Positions 1-7,561 of a DNA stretch of 64,000 bases are shown in pieces. Made by a program: the position numbers and the translations under genes. Location: positions 13,258 to 77,257 of the forward strand of contig JBAYVN010000004.1 in assembly GCA_041674525.1 (NCBI GenBank), written 5' to 3'. The notes under the pieces are model-generated. The model made no database searches and had not been told where the DNA came from. It saw nothing but the letters and a program-made list of their open reading frames with translations. Source of the DNA: SHYQ01 sp041674525. Its GTDB lineage: Bacteria; Chloroflexota; Dehalococcoidia; UBA2979. Numbering within the stretch: the stretch's first letter is position 1; every line of letters begins with the position of its first letter.

Positions 1-63
1 CGCCGCAGCCTGCGGTCCCTCGATCGGCCCGGTGAAGTTGGAGACATCGATCGCCAGCGGCAC
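1..63 (-). CDS. Partial CDS, possible glycoside-hydrolase-like (GH25/DUF1906-type) protein, N-terminus only
   Basis: Reading the minus strand from a GTG at 63, 21 codons run off the left edge and give VPLAIDVSNFTGPIEG and a few more residues. A purine-rich stretch (GAGGGGG) lies just upstream as a plausible ribosome binding site. The opening 'AIDVSNF' resembles the first beta strand, carrying the catalytic-type Asp, of GH25 or DUF1906 glycoside-hydrolase-like domains. Too little is visible to be sure that it is a gene or to assign a function. Confidence 0.4.
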   Translation of the reverse strand, partial: MPLAIDVSNFTGPIEGPQAAA

Positions 64-162
64 CCCGCACCCCCTCGCTGCGCACGCAGCGTGGACGAGG
101 CACGCCCGATCGCGGAGCCGGGGATGGCGCGGGGAGTCGGCGAGACGCGGAACTCGCCGTGT

Positions 163-205
163 GCCCTCGTAGCTCAGGGGATGGAGCAGCGGCCTTCCAA
201 ACCGC
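163..205 (+). pseudogene. Truncated tRNA-Arg-like gene (5' half)
   Basis: The 43 bases match 40 of the first 43 bases of the intact tRNA-Arg(TCT) at 1571: acceptor 5' strand, D arm, anticodon arm. The match stops after the 3' side of the anticodon stem; no T arm or acceptor 3' strand follows. One of the three substitutions changes the anticodon from TCT to TCC, which reads as Gly, but the body is that of the tRNA-Arg, not a normal tRNA-Gly. It is non-functional as seen and in the same orientation as the intact copy. Confidence 0.8.
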
Positions 206-658
206 ACGCCCCGCCCAACGCCGCTGGCGCGCCGTCAACGCACCCCACCTCGTCACCCTCGTCCGCGCCGGCGCCGACAAAGGCCACATCGTCGAACGGC
301 CCGACGACCAACCTGACCACGAGTCAGGAGATGACGCTCAAGCCGCGTGAACGCTCAATCTGTGGGTGGCTAACGAGATCTGCCCGCTGACGGCCACCGA
401 CCTCCCGGCGGTGGTGACCACATGGCGTGGTTAGAGACAAGGAGAGCCGCGACGCGCCCAAGCCGGCGTGCCGACTGTCGGCGATGCGATGGAGTCGCTT
501 CGGCCTCGCGAATCGGTCGCGCGCTCGGTCTGCGGTCTGGTTCGCACCACGACGGTGTTGAGTGGGTGGGATCGGGCGCCGATGGGAAAATGGCGCCGAC
601 AGTAGTCTGAGTACGGTCCGGTGAGAACGAGCTGCGTGCATCAAGGGAGAGCAACGAG
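206..658. other. Stretch without a recognisable gene; possible transposase-tail remnant at about 222-350
   Basis: No convincing complete gene lies here. One short plus-strand frame ending in a stop at 350 reads VNAPHLVTLVRAGA followed by IVERPDD, which faintly recalls the C-terminal tail of a mutator-type transposase. It has no start of its own and runs out of the tRNA fragment, so at most it is a leftover of an insertion element. The rest holds only short overlapping frames. Confidence 0.3.
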
Positions 659-1228
659 ATGAGACCGCTTCGACACTCGATCAACGTCACACTCGACGGC
701 TGCTGCTATCACGAGGCAGGGCTCCCCCCCGACGAGGAGTCGATGCGTTACTGGACCGCGGAGATGGGACGAGCCGATGCCCTGCTATTCGGCCGGGTGA
801 CCTACGAGATGATGGAGTCGGCGTGGCGGCAGCCTGCCGCGGGCACGTGGCCTGACTGGATGGGTGAGTGGGAGATTCCGTTCGCCGAGACCATCGACCG
901 GGCGAAGAAATATGTCGTGTCGAGCACGCTGAGCGGGGTCGATTGGAATGCCGAGCTGCTGCGAGGCGACTTGGGGCAGACGGTTCAGCGGCTCAAGCAG
1001 GAGCCAGGCGAGGGCCTGTGGGTGGGCGGCGTGACGCTCCCCCTGGCGTTGGCAGATCTGGGACTGATCGACGAGTACGAGTTCGTTGTGCAGCCGGTCC
1101 TTGCAGGACACGGGCCGACGTTGCTCGCCGGTCTGCGCGAGCGCATTCAGCTCGAGCTCGTGCATCGCAATGAGTTCCGGTCGGGGGCAGTCGCCCTGCG
1201 ATACCGGCCCACGCGAGTTACGGCTTGA
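659..1228 (+). CDS. Dihydrofolate reductase family protein (RibD C-terminal-like)
   Basis: This 189-residue protein has the fold signature of the bifunctional deaminase-reductase C-terminal (RibD_C)/DHFR-like family: an N-terminal strand ending in SLDG-type residues (here VTLDGCC, about 10-16), the LLFGRVTYEMM motif near 41-51 and the GGVTLPLAL loop near 121-129 that in relatives contacts NADPH. These small stand-alone members are predicted NAD(P)H-dependent reductases of unknown substrate, not the essential DHFR. The start follows a clear GGGAGAG site. Codon use looks less GC-biased than in the neighbours, and the gene sits alone between a truncated and an intact tRNA gene, so it may have arrived by transfer. 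Confidence 0.85.
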   Translation: MRPLRHSINVTLDGCCYHEAGLPPDEESMRYWTAEMGRADALLFGRVTYEMMESAWRQPAAGTWPDWMGEWEIPFAETIDRAKKYVVSSTLSGVDWNAELLRGDLGQTVQRLKQEPGEGLWVGGVTLPLALADLGLIDEYEFVVQPVLAGHGPTLLAGLRERIQLELVHRNEFRSGAVALRYRPTRVTA

Positions 1229-1570
1229 CGTGATTTGTCCTGGCACGTTGGCCGCTGCTTCGCGACGGAACGACGGTTCTCGCGCCTAATGCGAGGGTTC
1301 GGACCGTCCCAAACGTGCGGACAGAACGGCGCAACCTGCATCCACGGGTGCCGGTAGATGACGGTTCGGGCGGGGTGTCGAACTACGCAGCATCCGCACA
1401 CGCGTGACGAGATGGCCATGTCCGGGCAGTTTCAATTGGCCGCCGGCGGGCAGATGCTGCTGGCCGCCCACACGGCGCCCGCGACCGCTCTCGTCGCTTC
1501 GCCCGCCGATGCCGCTGCGACCGCCGGTCGTGCCGCCGCGGGCCGCGGCGATATACTTTGCGTTGATCCC
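1229..1570. promoter_or_regulatory. Intergenic stretch with a likely tRNA promoter -10 box
   Basis: No gene is supported in this 342-base stretch. TATACT at 1552-1557 lies 13 bases before the tRNA-Arg gene, the right distance for a sigma70-type -10 element. The -35 region is GC-rich and not obvious. Confidence 0.5.
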
Positions 1571-1646
1571 GCCCTCGTAGCTCAGGGGATAGAGCAGCGG
1601 CCTTCTAATCCGCTGGTCGGAAGTTCGAATCTTCCCGAGGGCACCA
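1571..1646 (+). tRNA. tRNA-Arg (anticodon TCT)
   Basis: A complete cloverleaf is visible: acceptor GCCCTCG pairs with CGAGGGC, the D arm has GCTC/GAGC, the anticodon loop is CTTCTAA, and the T arm is GGAAG TTCGAAT CTTCC. The 3' CCA is encoded (1644-1646). The anticodon stem has a C-T mismatch at its loop end. The first 43 bases are nearly repeated at 163-205, so this copy may have been rebuilt by an integrated element. Confidence 0.95.
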
Positions 1647-1932
1647 CGCTCGCAGGCAGCAATCTCGCGACGGGCGTCGTGCCCACCACGCGGGAGCCCG
1701 GCGATGAGAGCGACCGCCCGTCGAGCCGCGACCCCGTGGAGCGCGCGGGGCGGCCGAAACTGAGCGCGGCAGCGCGGGCATCCCGGCAGGCGCGCAGGTG
1801 GCAGGGCGCGCATTGCGCGACGAACTGGTGCGCTCCGCGATGACCGCGATCGAGCGCGCCGTCACGGCACGCGGAGGCGTTCCGCCACCACCGCGTCCCG
1901 CGGACCAGCGCCGTCCGTCGGCAGGGCCGCCG
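1647..1932. other. Intergenic stretch, no gene seen
   Basis: The 286 bases after the tRNA hold only short GC-driven open frames with no recognisable protein, no clear hairpin and no repeat. It is the downstream flank of the minus-strand surface protein gene. Confidence 0.5.
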
Positions 1933-3579
1933 CTACGCCCTGCGACGCCGCGCGATGTATGCCCCCGCACCGGTCAGCGCCCCCGTGGCCAGCGCCGCAG
2001 CGATCGCCAGCCCGATGGACGTTGAGGTGCCGCCCACGCCCATGCCGGTCGCCGCCGGACGTGGCACCGCCGGGGGGCGCTGCGCGGACACGCCTTCCAC
2101 CAGCAGCCGTGCGCACGCACCGGTGCATGACGCCGTCGTCGCCTCAGCGCATGAGCCCGCGCACGCCATCGATGTGGTCGTGACGGTCACGCATGCCCCG
2201 GTGCACGCCGTCTTCGTCGGCGTGCATGATCCGGAGCACTGGGTCGTCGTCGTGGGCGTGCAGGCACCCTCAGAGCAGGTCGTGATCGTGGTGGGTGCGC
2301 AGGCGCCGTCGCACGTCGTCGTCGTGGTGGTCACGCACGAGCCGATGCAGACCGGCGTCGTCACCGAGCACGGTCCAATGCACGAGGTCGTGGTGCACGG
2401 CGCTGCACCCGCACACCCGCCCGGAGTCGAGGTCGCGGTGGGCGTGCTGGTCGGCGTGGCAGGAGGCGTCGTGGTGGGGGTCGCCGTCGACGTCGCGGTC
2501 GAGGTGGCCGTCGGGGTCACCGATGGACTCGCCGTTGGCGTTGGGCTCGGGGTCGGCGTGGGAGTCGGCGTGCACGGCGCGATCATCTGTACGCGGCCCG
2601 GGCTGCCAGCCCCGCCACCACCGCCCGCACCGCCGGAGCCACCGGCGCTCGCGCCGCCAGCGCCAACGCCGGTGCCGCCCACGCCGGTGCCGCCGACGCA
2701 CGCCGTCGAGGTCGCGGTAGGCGTTGCGGTCGGCGTTGCGGTCGGCGTTGCGGTCGGCGTTGCGGTCGGCGTTGCGGTCGGCGTTGCGGTCGGCGTTGCG
2801 GTCGGCGTTGCGGTCGGGATCGCCTCGACGACGTTCGTCACCGAGGCGCTGCAGGTCACCGTGGGGAAGTCCGGCACCGGCGTGGAGCCGTTGGCCGATC
2901 CGTTGCACTGGTCCACGTTCACCGGCAGCACCGTGGTGGTCGTGGAGCCCGCGCTCACGGTGCAGCTGTACTGCGCGGGCTGGTTCCCCCCGTTGCCCGA
3001 CGAGTTGCACTGTCCGATGGTCGCCGCCGCAATCGACGTAATCGATCCGCCGGTGTTCGACGGTGAGCAACTCCCCACCGAGGGCGGCGGGTTGATCCCG
3101 ACGAACGAACCGACGCACTGGTACACCGTCGCCGGCAGGATCGCGACGCTGCCGTCGAAGTGATTCGAGATCGTGGCGGTGCAGATGACGACCCCGCCGC
3201 CCTTCAGCGCAGAGCCGTCACACTGGTGCACCGAGGAGACCGGCGCCACCGATGACACGGCCGTGGTTGTCGTACAGGTGCCGGTCCCGGCGAGGATCGC
3301 CGCAGCCGTCCCGACGCACCGCGTCATGGTGACGGTGGAGGCGGGCGAAGGAGACAGCGCCCCGGTGGCCGTCACGTAGTTCACGACCGCGACGGTGCAC
3401 TTGATGCCGGAGAACATCGACGCGTTCTGTTCGTTGTTGCACTGCGCGGTGGGGGCGGCCACCGCAGGCGTCGACGTGGAGACGAGCAGCGCGAGGGCGA
3501 ATGCCGTCGCCATCGCGGCAGCCGCGGTGGCCCACGCCGCAGGAAGCGCGCGCAGGCGCACGGACTGGAGAACTGGCAA
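1933..3579 (-). CDS. Secreted, membrane-anchored Cys/Thr-rich repeat surface protein
   Basis: The predicted protein has 548 residues. A TTG start at 3579 is preferred because AAGGGA lies seven bases upstream; an ATG 66 bases further up has no such site. Residues 1-42 form a signal peptide ending AVAA. A cysteine-bearing N-terminal half follows, then PTAT tetrapeptide repeats (about 255-286), a Gly/Ala linker, a second Thr/Pro block, and a region (about 388-489) with eight C-x-G-x-C units spaced 11-14 residues. The C-terminus has a hydrophobic helix followed by RRRRA, as in proteins held in the membrane by a stop-transfer anchor. The Pro/Thr stretches look like cell-wall-spanning or glycosylated stalks. 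Function is unknown; a structural envelope role is an inference. It is transcribed away from the tRNA and is not linked to an operon. Confidence 0.75.
   Translation of the reverse strand: MPVLQSVRLRALPAAWATAAAAMATAFALALLVSTSTPAVAAPTAQCNNEQNASMFSGIKCTVAVVNYVTATGALSPSPASTVTMTRCVGTAAAILAGTGTCTTTTAVSSVAPVSSVHQCDGSALKGGGVVICTATISNHFDGSVAILPATVYQCVGSFVGINPPPSVGSCSPSNTGGSITSIAAATIGQCNSSGNGGNQPAQYSCTVSAGSTTTTVLPVNVDQCNGSANGSTPVPDFPTVTCSASVTNVVEAIPTATPTATPTATPTATPTATPTATPTATPTATPTATSTACVGGTGVGGTGVGAGGASAGGSGGAGGGGGAGSPGRVQMIAPCTPTPTPTPSPTPTASPSVTPTATSTATSTATPTTTPPATPTSTPTATSTPGGCAGAAPCTTTSCIGPCSVTTPVCIGSCVTTTTTTCDGACAPTTITTCSEGACTPTTTTQCSGSCTPTKTACTGACVTVTTTSMACAGSCAEATTASCTGACARLLVEGVSAQRPPAVPRPAATGMGVGGTSTSIGLAIAAALATGALTGAGAYIARRRRA
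2113..2418 (-). repeat. Coding repeat: eight C-x-G-x-C units
   Basis: Within the surface protein, eight short units of the form CIGPC, CIGSC, CDGAC, CSEGAC, CSGSC, CTGAC, CAGSC, CTGAC recur every 11-14 residues, separated by Thr-rich linkers. The paired cysteines could form small disulfide loops. The DNA units are diverged, so this is an old repeat kept at the protein level. Confidence 0.75.
2720..2815 (+). repeat. 12-bp tandem repeat, eight perfect copies
   Basis: GGCGTTGCGGTC is repeated eight times without interruption. On the minus strand each unit encodes four residues of the PTAT run of the surface protein. Being a multiple of three, copy-number changes keep the frame and would only lengthen or shorten the stalk. 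Confidence 0.95.
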
Positions 3580-3730
3580 TACGGGTTCCCTTGCAGTTGC
3601 GTGGCAGTAGTGACGCACTCCGACGATTCCCGGCGCACTCGGCACGGCGAGCGCACAGAGACGTCCTACGTGTCATACGCGATCGAGCACTGCTTGGATA
3701 GGGGGTCAGCCCGCCCCGTGCGAGGGCGCG

Positions 3731-4048
3731 CTACTCGAGGCCCCAGTACGCGCCTTGCGACGGGAAGACGCTGGTGGTGCGCGTGATCTCGATCGGGCCG
3801 TTCAGCGTGTCGGCGACGGAGCGCCAGACAGCGTAGTGCGGCGCCGCGCGATGCGCCTCGATCGCCGCCTCATCCCGGTACACCTCGTAGAAGTAGTAGA
3901 CGTTCTCGTCCTGCGCGTCCTGCAGCACGTTGAAGCGCGCGCAACCGGGCTCGTCACGCTCGGAACCCAGCGCATCCGCCTCGATGCCTTCGAGGAACCG
4001 CTGGCGCTGCTCCGGATGGATCCGCGCCTTCACCCACATCGCGATCAT
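3731..4048 (-). CDS. Antibiotic biosynthesis monooxygenase (ABM) domain protein
   Basis: This 105-residue protein matches the small dimeric alpha/beta ABM fold: an opening strand MIAMWVKARI, a helix beginning HPEQRQRF, the 'DEPGCARFNVL' segment, then VYYFYEVYRDEAAIEAHRAAPHY, typical of YgiN/quinol monooxygenase-like proteins. Such proteins act on quinones or other small aromatics without a cofactor, but many are of unknown substrate. The start is fixed by GGAGG five bases upstream. It lies 89 bases downstream of the pirin gene on the same strand and is probably co-transcribed; pirins include quercetinase-type enzymes, which suggests a shared role in aromatic/quinone chemistry (inference). Confidence 0.85.
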   Translation of the reverse strand: MIAMWVKARIHPEQRQRFLEGIEADALGSERDEPGCARFNVLQDAQDENVYYFYEVYRDEAAIEAHRAAPHYAVWRSVADTLNGPIEITRTTSVFPSQGAYWGLE

Positions 4049-4137
4049 CGCAACCTCCTGCGTCCCGGCACGTGGCGTGCTGCTGCGCATCGTCGCGGAT
4101 CGGCGGGGGTGGAGCCAGCGGAGGCGGGGCGGGCGCC

Positions 4138-5085
4138 CTAGACCGGGATCATGCCCAGCCGGCCGGCGTGGAAATCCTCGAACGCCTGCGCCAGCTCGTC
4201 CCGCGTGTTCATCACGAACGGCCCGTACCAGGCCACCGCCTCGCCGATGGGCTGGCCGCCGAGGATCAGGAGATCGAGGTTTGCGCTCCGGCTGTCCGGT
4301 CGCGCGTCCGCGATGGCGGTGATCGAGGCGCCGGGCCCGAACATCACGAGCTGCCCCTCGTGCGCCGGCCTGCGATCCGCGCCGAATGCCCCCGCGCCGT
4401 TCAGGACATACGCCAGGGCATTGAACGCCGGGTTCCACGGCAGGCGCATGCGCGTCCCCGGATACAGCGTCGCGTGGATCATCGTGATCGGCGTGTGCGT
4501 GACGCCGGGCCCCTCGAGGCCCGCGAGGCCGCCGGCGATCAGGCGCAGCAGCGCCCCGCCGTCGGCGGACGTGAGCAGCCGCACCTCGCTGCCGCGCAGG
4601 TCCTGGTAGCGTGGCGGCAGGAACTTGTCGCGCGCGGGCAGGTTGACCCACAGCTGGAAGCCGTGGAAGAGCCCGCCCGACACCACCAACGCCTCGGGCG
4701 GCTTCTCGATGTGCAGGATGCCGGAGCCGGCGGTCATCCACTGCGTATCGCCGTTGGTGATCACGCCGCCGCCCCCGTTCGAGTCCTGGTGCTCGAACGT
4801 GCCGTCGATCATGTACGTCACGGTCTCGAAGCCGCGGTGCGGGTGCCACGGCGTCCCCTTCGGCTCGCCCGGGGCGTACTCCACCTCACCCATCTGGTCG
4901 AGGTGCACGAAGGGATCCAGGTCCGCGAGGGAGACACCCTGGAACGCCCGGCGCACCGGGAAGCCCTCGCCCTCGAACCCCCGTGGCGCCGTGGTGACGC
5001 TCCTTACGGGTCGCTCGGGCGCCTCGACGGGGGGATCCGGAACACGCGGGAGGAGCAGGAGATTGTCGACGGTGACGGCGGGCAT
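4138..5085 (-). CDS. Pirin family protein
   Basis: This 315-residue bicupin has the pirin hallmark in the first cupin: FVHLDQMGEVEYAPGEPKGTPWHPHRGFETVTYMIDG, with the metal-binding histidines in HPHRGFE and, further on, an HQDS/ILHIEKP segment (Glu in the helix-strand). Pirins bind Fe2+ and include quercetin 2,3-dioxygenases and stress proteins; the substrate cannot be read from sequence. The C-terminal pirin_C cupin ends with the usual GRPIGEPVAWYGPFVMN-like stretch (here GGQPIGEAVAWYGPF). I chose the ATG at 5085, preceded by GAGAGG, over an ATG 36 bases upstream, because pirin homology begins just after it. Confidence 0.9.
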   Translation of the reverse strand: MPAVTVDNLLLLPRVPDPPVEAPERPVRSVTTAPRGFEGEGFPVRRAFQGVSLADLDPFVHLDQMGEVEYAPGEPKGTPWHPHRGFETVTYMIDGTFEHQDSNGGGGVITNGDTQWMTAGSGILHIEKPPEALVVSGGLFHGFQLWVNLPARDKFLPPRYQDLRGSEVRLLTSADGGALLRLIAGGLAGLEGPGVTHTPITMIHATLYPGTRMRLPWNPAFNALAYVLNGAGAFGADRRPAHEGQLVMFGPGASITAIADARPDSRSANLDLLILGGQPIGEAVAWYGPFVMNTRDELAQAFEDFHAGRLGMIPV

Positions 5086-5261
5086 GGCGTGGCCTCTCGG
5101 CAGCGCGGGGGAACTCGGCAATGACGGACGGCTGGGCTTCGCATGCTGACGTTCGCGTGCCTTCTAGTGTAAATCACCCTGACCGCCCCCCTCCCCCGCG
5201 CCTCCGGCGGCCACCTGAAGCGAACTGGGCACCCGTCCCTTATCGCGCTTGCATGCTATTG

Positions 5262-5280
5262 CTACTATTCGCGATAGTAG
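5262..5280. promoter_or_regulatory. Putative Fur-family operator (perfect inverted repeat)
   Basis: CTACTAT-TCGCG-ATAGTAG is a perfect 7-5-7 dyad in an AT-rich island 21 bases before the start of the Fur-type regulator gene. Position and symmetry fit autoregulation and metal control of the following cbi operon. It is not a classic GATAATGATAATCATTATC Fur box but has the AT-rich, ATAG-type half-sites seen for Ni/Zn-responsive members. Confidence 0.65.
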
Positions 5281-5301
5281 GAATGCGGACGGGGAGCCTC
5301 G

Positions 5302-5766
5302 ATGCCACACGACGAGCCCGATGTCGCCCGCGCGATCCGCGCCAGCGGACGTCGCCTGACGATCCAGCGCGCGATGATCCTCAGGGCCCTCCACCAGCTC
5401 CCGGGCCACTCCACCGCCGAGCAGATCCACGCGCGCGTCTCCGCGGACGACCGGAGCGCCGAGATGGCCGTGTCCACCGTATACCGCACCCTGGACGCGC
5501 TGGCCGACATGGGCCTGGTTTCCGCCAGCGCGAACAGCGCGGGCGTCACCACGTACGAGTGGGCCGCGCCGGGAACATCGCACCACCACCTGATCTGCGA
5601 CCACTGCGGTCGCGCCGAGGAGGTCGACCTCGCGTCGCTGGCCGCACTCCGCGCGGAGGTGCTGCGCGAGCACGGCTTCGCCGTGGACCTGCGGCACATG
5701 GCGATGCGCGGGACCTGCGCGCGGTGCACGGAGAGACACGAGACCGAACAGGAGGCGAAGCGATGA
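5302..5766 (+). CDS. Fur-family metal-responsive transcription regulator
   Basis: This 154-residue protein begins with the winged-helix domain of the Fur family (RLTIQRAMILRALH, then HSTAEQIHARV and STVYRTLDALADMGLV at about 53-72) and continues with the dimerisation domain containing HHHLICDHCG and, near the end, GTCARC. The two CxxC pairs would hold the structural zinc, and HHH plus acidic residues the sensing metal. Its coupling to cobalt/nickel uptake genes, with a 4-nt overlap into cbiM, suggests that it senses Ni2+, Co2+ or Zn2+ (Nur- or Zur-like) rather than iron. A perfect dyad directly upstream suggests autoregulation. Which metal it senses cannot be told from sequence. Confidence 0.9.
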   Translation: MPHDEPDVARAIRASGRRLTIQRAMILRALHQLPGHSTAEQIHARVSADDRSAEMAVSTVYRTLDALADMGLVSASANSAGVTTYEWAAPGTSHHHLICDHCGRAEEVDLASLAALRAEVLREHGFAVDLRHMAMRGTCARCTERHETEQEAKR

Positions 5767-6464
5767 TATCGATCGGCCTGGCGGCACTGGCGCCGTCAAC
5801 CGGACCGGCGATGCATATCCCGGACGGATTCCTCAGCGCGCCGGTGTCCATCGCGGGGTGGGTGGTGGCGGTCGTGGCGGTCGCGTTCGCGGCGCGGCGG
5901 GCCGAGCGCCAGATGAACGATCGCGCCGTACCGCTGATGGGCGTGATGGCCGCGTTCGTCTTCGCGACGCAGATGATGAACTTCCCGGTCGCGGGCGGGA
6001 CCTCCGGCCACCTGCTGGGCGGGGCGCTCGTGGCGATCCTCCTTGGACCGTGGGCGGCGATGATCGTGATGGCGGCCGTGATCGGCCTCCAGGCGGTGCT
6101 GTTCCAGGACGGCGGCCTCGTCGCCCTGGGCGCGAACATCACCAACATGGGCGTGGTCACGGTGGCGATCGGCTACCTGGGCTTCCGCCTGCTGTCGCCG
6201 CTGACGCGAGGCAACGCGGGCTACATGCTCGCCGCCGGCATCGCAGCGTGGCTGTCGGTTGTCGTGTCCTCCGTCCTCTGCGCCATCGAGCTCGGCGTCT
6301 CCGGCACCTCCCCGCTGTCGGTCGCTCTGCCGGCGATGGCCGGGCTGCACGTGCTCATCGGCCTGGGCGAAGCGGCGATCACCGCTGCGGCGCTGTCGTT
6401 CATCCGGGTCACCAGTCCCGGGCTCCTCGTCCCGTCCGTAGTGCCTCCGGAGAGCGCATCATGA
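5763..6464 (+). CDS. cbiM: Cobalt/nickel ECF transporter S component CbiM
   Basis: A 233-residue integral membrane protein with the CbiM/NikM motif MHIPDGFLSAP at 17-27; in characterised members the free Met-His at this position binds the metal. The AGGAGG seven bases before the first ATG supports translation from 5763, which puts 16 residues (MISIGLAALAPSTGPA) ahead of MHIP. Salmonella CbiM likewise carries a leader cleaved to expose Met-His. Later transmembrane segments include the FPVAGGTSGHLLGG loop typical of the family. It overlaps the regulator by ATGA and cbiN by ATGA, so the genes are translationally coupled. Confidence 0.93.
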   Translation: MISIGLAALAPSTGPAMHIPDGFLSAPVSIAGWVVAVVAVAFAARRAERQMNDRAVPLMGVMAAFVFATQMMNFPVAGGTSGHLLGGALVAILLGPWAAMIVMAAVIGLQAVLFQDGGLVALGANITNMGVVTVAIGYLGFRLLSPLTRGNAGYMLAAGIAAWLSVVVSSVLCAIELGVSGTSPLSVALPAMAGLHVLIGLGEAAITAAALSFIRVTSPGLLVPSVVPPESAS

Positions 6465-6763
6465 CGCAGACTTCGCATCGCAAGCTCATCCTGACGGGCA
6501 TCGTGCTGGCGATCGTGATCGCCGCGGCGTCGGCGTTCCTCGCCTCCGGCAGCCCGGATGGCCTGGAGCGCGTGGCCGAGGACCACGGATTCATCGAACG
6601 CGCACAGGGGGCGTGGTACAGCGCGCTGCCGGACTACACCGTCCCCGGCCTTGGCGACGGCGCCGCCTCGACGATCGCCGCGGGCGCGGTCGGCGTGCTG
6701 GCGGTCACCGCGGTATCGATCGGTGCAGGGGCGCTGATTCGCCGCCGCTCGCGAAACCTGTAG
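6461..6763 (+). CDS. cbiN: CbiN/PDGLE-domain component of the cobalt transporter
   Basis: A 100-residue protein with two membrane helices (about 9-28 and 72-93) and, between them, the SPDGLERVAEDHGF motif (PDGLE domain). In Co/Ni ECF systems this small partner supports metal loading of CbiM. The ATG overlaps the cbiM stop. The C-terminus is basic (RRRSRN), as expected for the cytoplasmic side. Confidence 0.88.
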   Translation: MTQTSHRKLILTGIVLAIVIAAASAFLASGSPDGLERVAEDHGFIERAQGAWYSALPDYTVPGLGDGAASTIAAGAVGVLAVTAVSIGAGALIRRRSRNL

Positions 6764-6766
6764 CGC

Positions 6767-7561
6767 TTGTCCGCCCTCGCCAGCCTCGGAGAGCGGTACG
6801 CCGCACGAGACAGTGCCGTTCACCGCGCCGACGCACGGGTGAAGGTGCCCGCCGGGCTGCTCACCATCCTCGCGATATCGCTGACGCCCGAGGGTGCGTG
6901 GGGCGTGCTGGCGCTGCTGGCGCTGGCGGTCGTGGCGCTCACGGCGGCGGCGCGGTTCGATGCCGGGTTCATGCTGCGCCGGTCGATCCTCGCGCTCCCA
7001 TTCGTGGCCGCCGCCGTCCCGCTGGTGGTGACGCGCCCGGGCGAGACGCTGTTCGCCGTGCCGTTCCTGGGCTGGGACGCCAGCCGGGAGGGCGTGGTGG
7101 CCGTGCTCACCATCTGCGGCAAGTCGTGGCTCTCCGTCCTGTTCGCGGTGCTGCTCACGGCCACGACGCCGGTCGCGGAGATCCTTCGCGCGCTGCGCGC
7201 GCTGGGTATGCCGCGGCTCCTCGTCGCCACGGTGTTCTTCGCGTACCGATACTTCTTCGTCATCGGCGAGGAGGCGATCCGCCTGATGCGCGCACGCGAG
7301 AGCCGCAGCGCGGCGCTCCCCGGCCGCCACGCGGGGGGCACGGCGTGGTGGCGCGCCGCGGTGCTGGGTCACATGATCGGCTCGCTCTTCTCGCGCTCGC
7401 TCGATCGAAGCGAGCGGGTGTACGCAGCCATGCAGGCCCGGGGCTTCACCGGGGACCTGCGCTTCCTGGACACCCCTGCGGTGCGCGGCGTGGATGCGGT
7501 CGCAGGCGCGCTGCTGGTTGGCTATGCCTTCGCCATCGAGATCGGAGCGCGACTCGTATGA
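6767..7561 (+). CDS. cbiQ: Energy-coupling factor transmembrane protein CbiQ
   Basis: This 264-residue T component starts at a TTG just three bases after cbiN, so it is probably translated by coupling. It has the N-terminal DARVKVPAGLL segment and the cytoplasmic signatures where T components grip the ATPase: RALRALGMPR (about 142-151) and the ERVYAAMQARGF motif (about 221-232), matching the ExxxAxxARG consensus. Several hydrophobic segments lie between them. It links CbiM to the CbiO ATPase. Confidence 0.92.
   Translation: MSALASLGERYAARDSAVHRADARVKVPAGLLTILAISLTPEGAWGVLALLALAVVALTAAARFDAGFMLRRSILALPFVAAAVPLVVTRPGETLFAVPFLGWDASREGVVAVLTICGKSWLSVLFAVLLTATTPVAEILRALRALGMPRLLVATVFFAYRYFFVIGEEAIRLMRARESRSAALPGRHAGGTAWWRAAVLGHMIGSLFSRSLDRSERVYAAMQARGFTGDLRFLDTPAVRGVDAVAGALLVGYAFAIEIGARLV

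Noticed and set aside
163..205. tRNA-Gly(TCC)
   Set aside because: The anticodon would read Gly, but the sequence is a 5' copy of the nearby tRNA-Arg and has no 3' half.
1229..1570. Small genes in the gap before the tRNA
   Set aside because: Only short overlapping frames without a ribosome site or family likeness.
2720..2815. CRISPR array
   Set aside because: The repeats are contiguous 12-bp units without spacers and lie inside a coding frame.
1955..3163. Plus-strand frame of 402 codons over the surface protein gene
   Set aside because: Val/Pro-rich translation of the antisense of the PTAT repeats; no start site and no recognisable motif, whereas the minus strand has a signal peptide and anchor.
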